DNA from: Brachyhypopomus gauderio
Lineage: Eukaryota > Chordata > Actinopteri > Gymnotiformes > Hypopomidae
Length of the DNA stretch: 64,000 nucleotides
Direction of reading: 5' to 3'
NCBI RefSeq assembly: GCF_052324685.1
Contig: NC_135225.1
Location: 8,356,915 to 8,420,914 of the forward strand
The translations under genes were made by a program, and so were the position numbers. A model generated the notes under the pieces. It saw only the letters and a program-made list of their open reading frames with translations. It was not told the DNA's origin and made no database searches. Positions 47,702-64,000 of this stretch are shown in pieces; position 1 is the stretch's first letter, and every line of letters begins with the position of its first letter.

Positions 47702-49840
47702 AGATTAGGTGTTTGGTTGAGCAATTTCACATGACTGCATTTGTCACTGAAACCATGTATTTCTACATAAGATTTCAGATACTAAAGTTTGATAAGTCTG
47801 ATCCCTTTAATACATGTCACTCAAAGGGCACTAACAATAACACTATTTGCCATAAACATTTCCTAAATGTGTAGAAGTGCTTTACACATTTAAATACATG
47901 CAATATACCTTAGACATGTTTGTTTTACTTTAAATGCATTGTTTGAATATTAGCACGGGGGCAATAACAGCACAAACCTGATTTTCTTTTATGTTTGTTT
48001 TCTCATTGAAAATATCATAAAATGTCATGATAGCTTTATTTTACAACAGTGCCTGTGGACTGAAGTGGTTTCCTGCATCAGTACATAGCATGATCTCAGG
48101 TTATTGCTTCATTAAGTTTTAATACTTGAGAGCATACTGGCCCTCAGTAGGATGCCTGCAGCTTTAGTTTCTACCCAACCTACAAACAACATGCCTTTTC
48201 TAATTCCTAAATGCTATGTGTAGTATTATGTCTAATGAACATGCAGTAAGTGAATGATTTTGTCTCAGTATTTTTCATTTTTAAAAATGTACATTGTTCT
48301 ATTAAGTTAAACGATAAACTGTTTCAACTTTGTTCTTTTATCAACACTTGAAATATATTCAGGCTTTTAAATATACTGCTTTATCCAAACTTTATCTTGC
48401 CATCTATTCATCTATACAACTTTCAGCATGTTTCGAGTCCAATGTTTTTCACAAATACCAACCAAACAAAAAAACACCTCTTGAAATGATCAAATCACAC
48501 AAACTTAAAACATGTAATTTGAAGAGAAAAAGAAAGTGGCCTGTAAGTAACCCAAATTACAGACATTGCAATTCAAGAGGTTTTACATTTTTTATTTGCC
48601 ATAAATGTTGCTAAAGTGTGTCAGAATCCACCTGCAGGTTCTTGTTTCATTTGCATTTAAACAATCTTGGTAAAGTAAGTCATTTATCAAATTTTTTAAT
48701 TTCTAATTTCAAAAAAGACTTAATTCTTGAAACAAGCATTGTGTGTTGAGAGGGAATGAGGTATATCGAGAACATGCAGTGTAAGAATTATATTAAGATG
48801 AATTACACATCAGGCAACCCAATCAACTAGACATGATATTGTTAATTCAAAGCAGGTTTTAGTGGCCTTTATTATGAAAAAAGAGAACATAGTGTTTTAT
48901 GCAGTTGTGCCACTTTCAGGATATTCCACAGGTTATGGCTAATTAAAACTGATTTAAGATCACCGGAACAATATTTTTCATATGAACGCTGAATAAATAA
49001 TCATAAACACATACATGGCTTCTATATGTTCTATCAAGAATTGCAGACATAGCTGATATTGTACAGTCTGGTGGTACAACATTTATTTTTTCTTATTTAA
49101 ATGTTACATGTAGCGCATCAAAATTACAATAGTCTGCAGCCACAAATTAAATGCAAAAGATTCAAAAGTAAAACTACTTAGATAATGTATTCCATCCTAA
49201 AGAACTGGCAATTCCGATCTTACATATATATATACATAATGTATATGTACATATATTTCGCTAGACGTTCTGATATTGGACAGCCACGGTTGTGTGGTTG
49301 GTTGAAACGCCGATTGGCAAAACACCTGGAAAGGGGACAAAAACCTACACATGCCAATATAAACAGTAAAATAATCAACACAGAAAAAGTAAGAAATCAG
49401 AAGGACAGAAAAAAAGAACAGTCATTGAATTCTGACCACAGTAGACCTGCAGTAGGAATGCAGTGAGAAACATATTTCTTTAGAAACCTGCACACAGACA
49501 CACAGTTGTGTGAAAATGAAATCTGTCTTGTTTTAGGGTGGGGGAGGGTGTTTCGAAGTTGCCCCATACCATGACCTTATGTGAATTTGTGAAAGGGGAG
49601 GGGCCCGAGCGATGGCAGATTCTTCTATGTTTTTTGGTAGTGCGGCTACATACAGTACAATTTAGGCAACTTAAATTGTTTCCGGTCTCTCACTCAATCT
49701 CACCCTTGTCTCTCATTTAATAAGTGGTCTACCTCTCTCTCTGTCTGTCTGTGTCTCTCTCTCGCTCTCTCTCTCTGGGGCTTGTTCCATGTGATACTGG
49801 GGGCCAGGGCTTTGGGGGGGAAAAAAGAGAGAGGGAGTCC
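47702..49840. other. Intergenic/3' UTR space between cep68 and rab1a
   Basis: AT-rich sequence with no further gene recognised. It probably holds the 3' UTRs of both converging genes: TTTATT at 49082-49087 and ATTAAA (complement of 49715-49720) are minus-strand polyadenylation candidates for rab1a, and AATAAA near 48992 is a plus-strand candidate. A CT/CTGT simple tract lies at 49733-49776. Confidence 0.5.
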
Positions 49841-58047
<8,207 letters not shown>

Positions 58048-58290
58048 CGTGGATTTGACGGCGTTAAAGTGAGTCTTCTTAAATAACACTTCGCCTGGCG
58101 TAGATCAAGTAGAAACAAACTCCTCCGATAAAAAGTAACTAGCTGGCTAGCTACTCCCTCAAACCAGAGGATACTCGTTTGAAACCCAAAATGGCGGACC
58201 CTCTCGTCCAGGAAATAGCGACTCCTCGTACAGACTGCGTAAGCTTTCGGCGTGCACGAGTTTTGCGGAAGTAGTAGTTCGAGCCCTCGA
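58048..58290 (-). promoter_or_regulatory. rab1a 5' UTR and promoter region
   Basis: CpG-containing sequence just upstream of the rab1a ATG. It has a YY1-like AAAATGGCGGAC (58188-58199) and an ETS-like GCGGAAGTAG (about 58265-58274), both common in TATA-less housekeeping promoters. The transcription start itself is not determined. Confidence 0.5.
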
Positions 58291-63319
<5,029 letters not shown>

Positions 63320-63640
63320 TTCACTTTTAGCTCTTTCTGATGCACGAACCGACGACCTTACGCCCCCGAAAGCGCCGTTAGGAGTAAAGAGACTGAAAAT
63401 TACCCACCGAATTTTAACTTTTTTTTGACAAATGACAATTTGTGGTAGGAAGATTTTAATTATTTAATTCATGCAGCTTTCTGAAAAACAGCACAAACTA
63501 CCGAGAACGTGTAAATAAAACACCGGAAGTAGTTAAACTTGGCGGAACTTGTTTTAAAGTCTCATGTTTTGCGCGCAGCCCGATACAAGGTAAAAATCAA
63601 AACTTCATTTTATAACTGTTAATTTAACCAACAGTGGTTT
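63320..63640 (+). promoter_or_regulatory. Putative divergent promoter; first exon of next plus-strand gene
   Basis: Between the asparaginase-like ATG (63319) and the window end lies CpG-containing sequence with an ETS-type ACCGGAAGT (63522-63530) and a plausible donor (acaag|gtaaaa at about 63591). A 5' UTR exon of a rightward gene (ACTR2 is the next plus-oriented neighbour in other vertebrates) would fit, but no coding sequence is visible. Confidence 0.35.
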
Positions 63641-64000
63641 CTGATTTATGCGAAAGCGTGGCTGGTTCAGCATAGTTTTGTGTTCTTATTTCGAGATTAT
63701 ATCTACGGTAATAGTAACGTTTACAGCATTATTTGTTCGAACATTGATGTCCACCACGGGCAGACTCCAGCTAGCTAACATGGCTATCGTTGTCATAGTT
63801 AGCGCAGGCTCACGTTAGGTAGTTAGTCTTATATTTAAGCCAGCTGAGATTAAGCTAGACTTAGTTAGCTGTCTTGCTAAAAATAGTAAGCTAACAATGT
63901 ATTCTGCTGCGTTAATTAATTAGCTAGGTAGATATCTTACTCAGCAAGTTTGCGTGGGTAACGTGTTTGTGGTAGTTAGCTAGCTAACGTTAACTGGTTA
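63641..64000. other. Right edge, no coding sequence seen
   Basis: Contains TAGC-rich stretches like those near rab1a. If the preceding donor is real, this would be the start of a first intron. Confidence 0.4.

Noticed and set aside
49185-49466. A 93-codon basic open frame between cep68 and rab1a
   Set aside because: No recognisable family and no splice partners. It starts inside a TA-rich run and lies in the probable 3' UTR of rab1a on the other strand. Transcript data would be needed to revive it.

Overview
This 64 kb window is vertebrate nuclear DNA, almost certainly from a ray-finned (teleost) fish. Intron-split genes with GT-AG junctions sit among long CA/GT microsatellites, a fish-type Tc1 element, hAT- and Harbinger-like DNA transposons and LINE 3' tails. 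The gene order slc1a4 (+), cep68 (+), rab1a (-) matches the vertebrate block SLC1A4-CEP68-RAB1A (human 2p14). The species cannot be fixed from the sequence.

Layout. 1-12.2 kb: no recognised gene; microsatellites, a dead Tc1 element (about 6.72-7.80 kb) and a 15-bp minisatellite. 12.27-21.45 kb: slc1a4 (neutral amino acid transporter ASCT1), 8 coding exons that join in frame to 537 aa; its intron 3 holds a hAT-like element that sits inside a (TA)n tract and itself carries a Harbinger-like MITE. 21.5-25.6 kb: 3' UTR, a MITE with near-perfect inverted ends, and the putative cep68 promoter. 25.7-29.4 kb: five coding exons of cep68 (centrosome linker protein). 29.58-47.43 kb: an array of nine ~1.85-2.1 kb units of an unclassified non-coding repeat, with two unit types alternating strictly (a dimeric higher-order repeat) and each unit carrying CTCF-like motifs. 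Just past it (47.58-47.70 kb) is a short open exon that would give cep68 a hydrophobic, basic-ended tail, which would place the whole array inside a cep68 intron. 49.84-58.05 kb: rab1a on the minus strand, 6 coding exons, 202 aa. 59.5-63.3 kb: a minus-strand gene for an N-terminal-nucleophile asparaginase-like protein (aspartylglucosaminidase/glycosylasparaginase family), 10 coding exons including a 16-nt microexon, 286 aa. From about 63.5 kb there may be a divergent promoter and the first exon of the next plus-strand gene.

The genes are not an operon and do not share one pathway: plasma-membrane amino acid exchange, centrosome cohesion, ER-Golgi trafficking and amide hydrolysis. The most unusual parts are the alternating repeat array with its CTCF-like sites, the candidate far exon of cep68, the microexon, and a (GT)n tract lying against the last splice acceptor of slc1a4. 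Exon structures were read by eye from splice sites, reading frame and family motifs; there was no transcript evidence.
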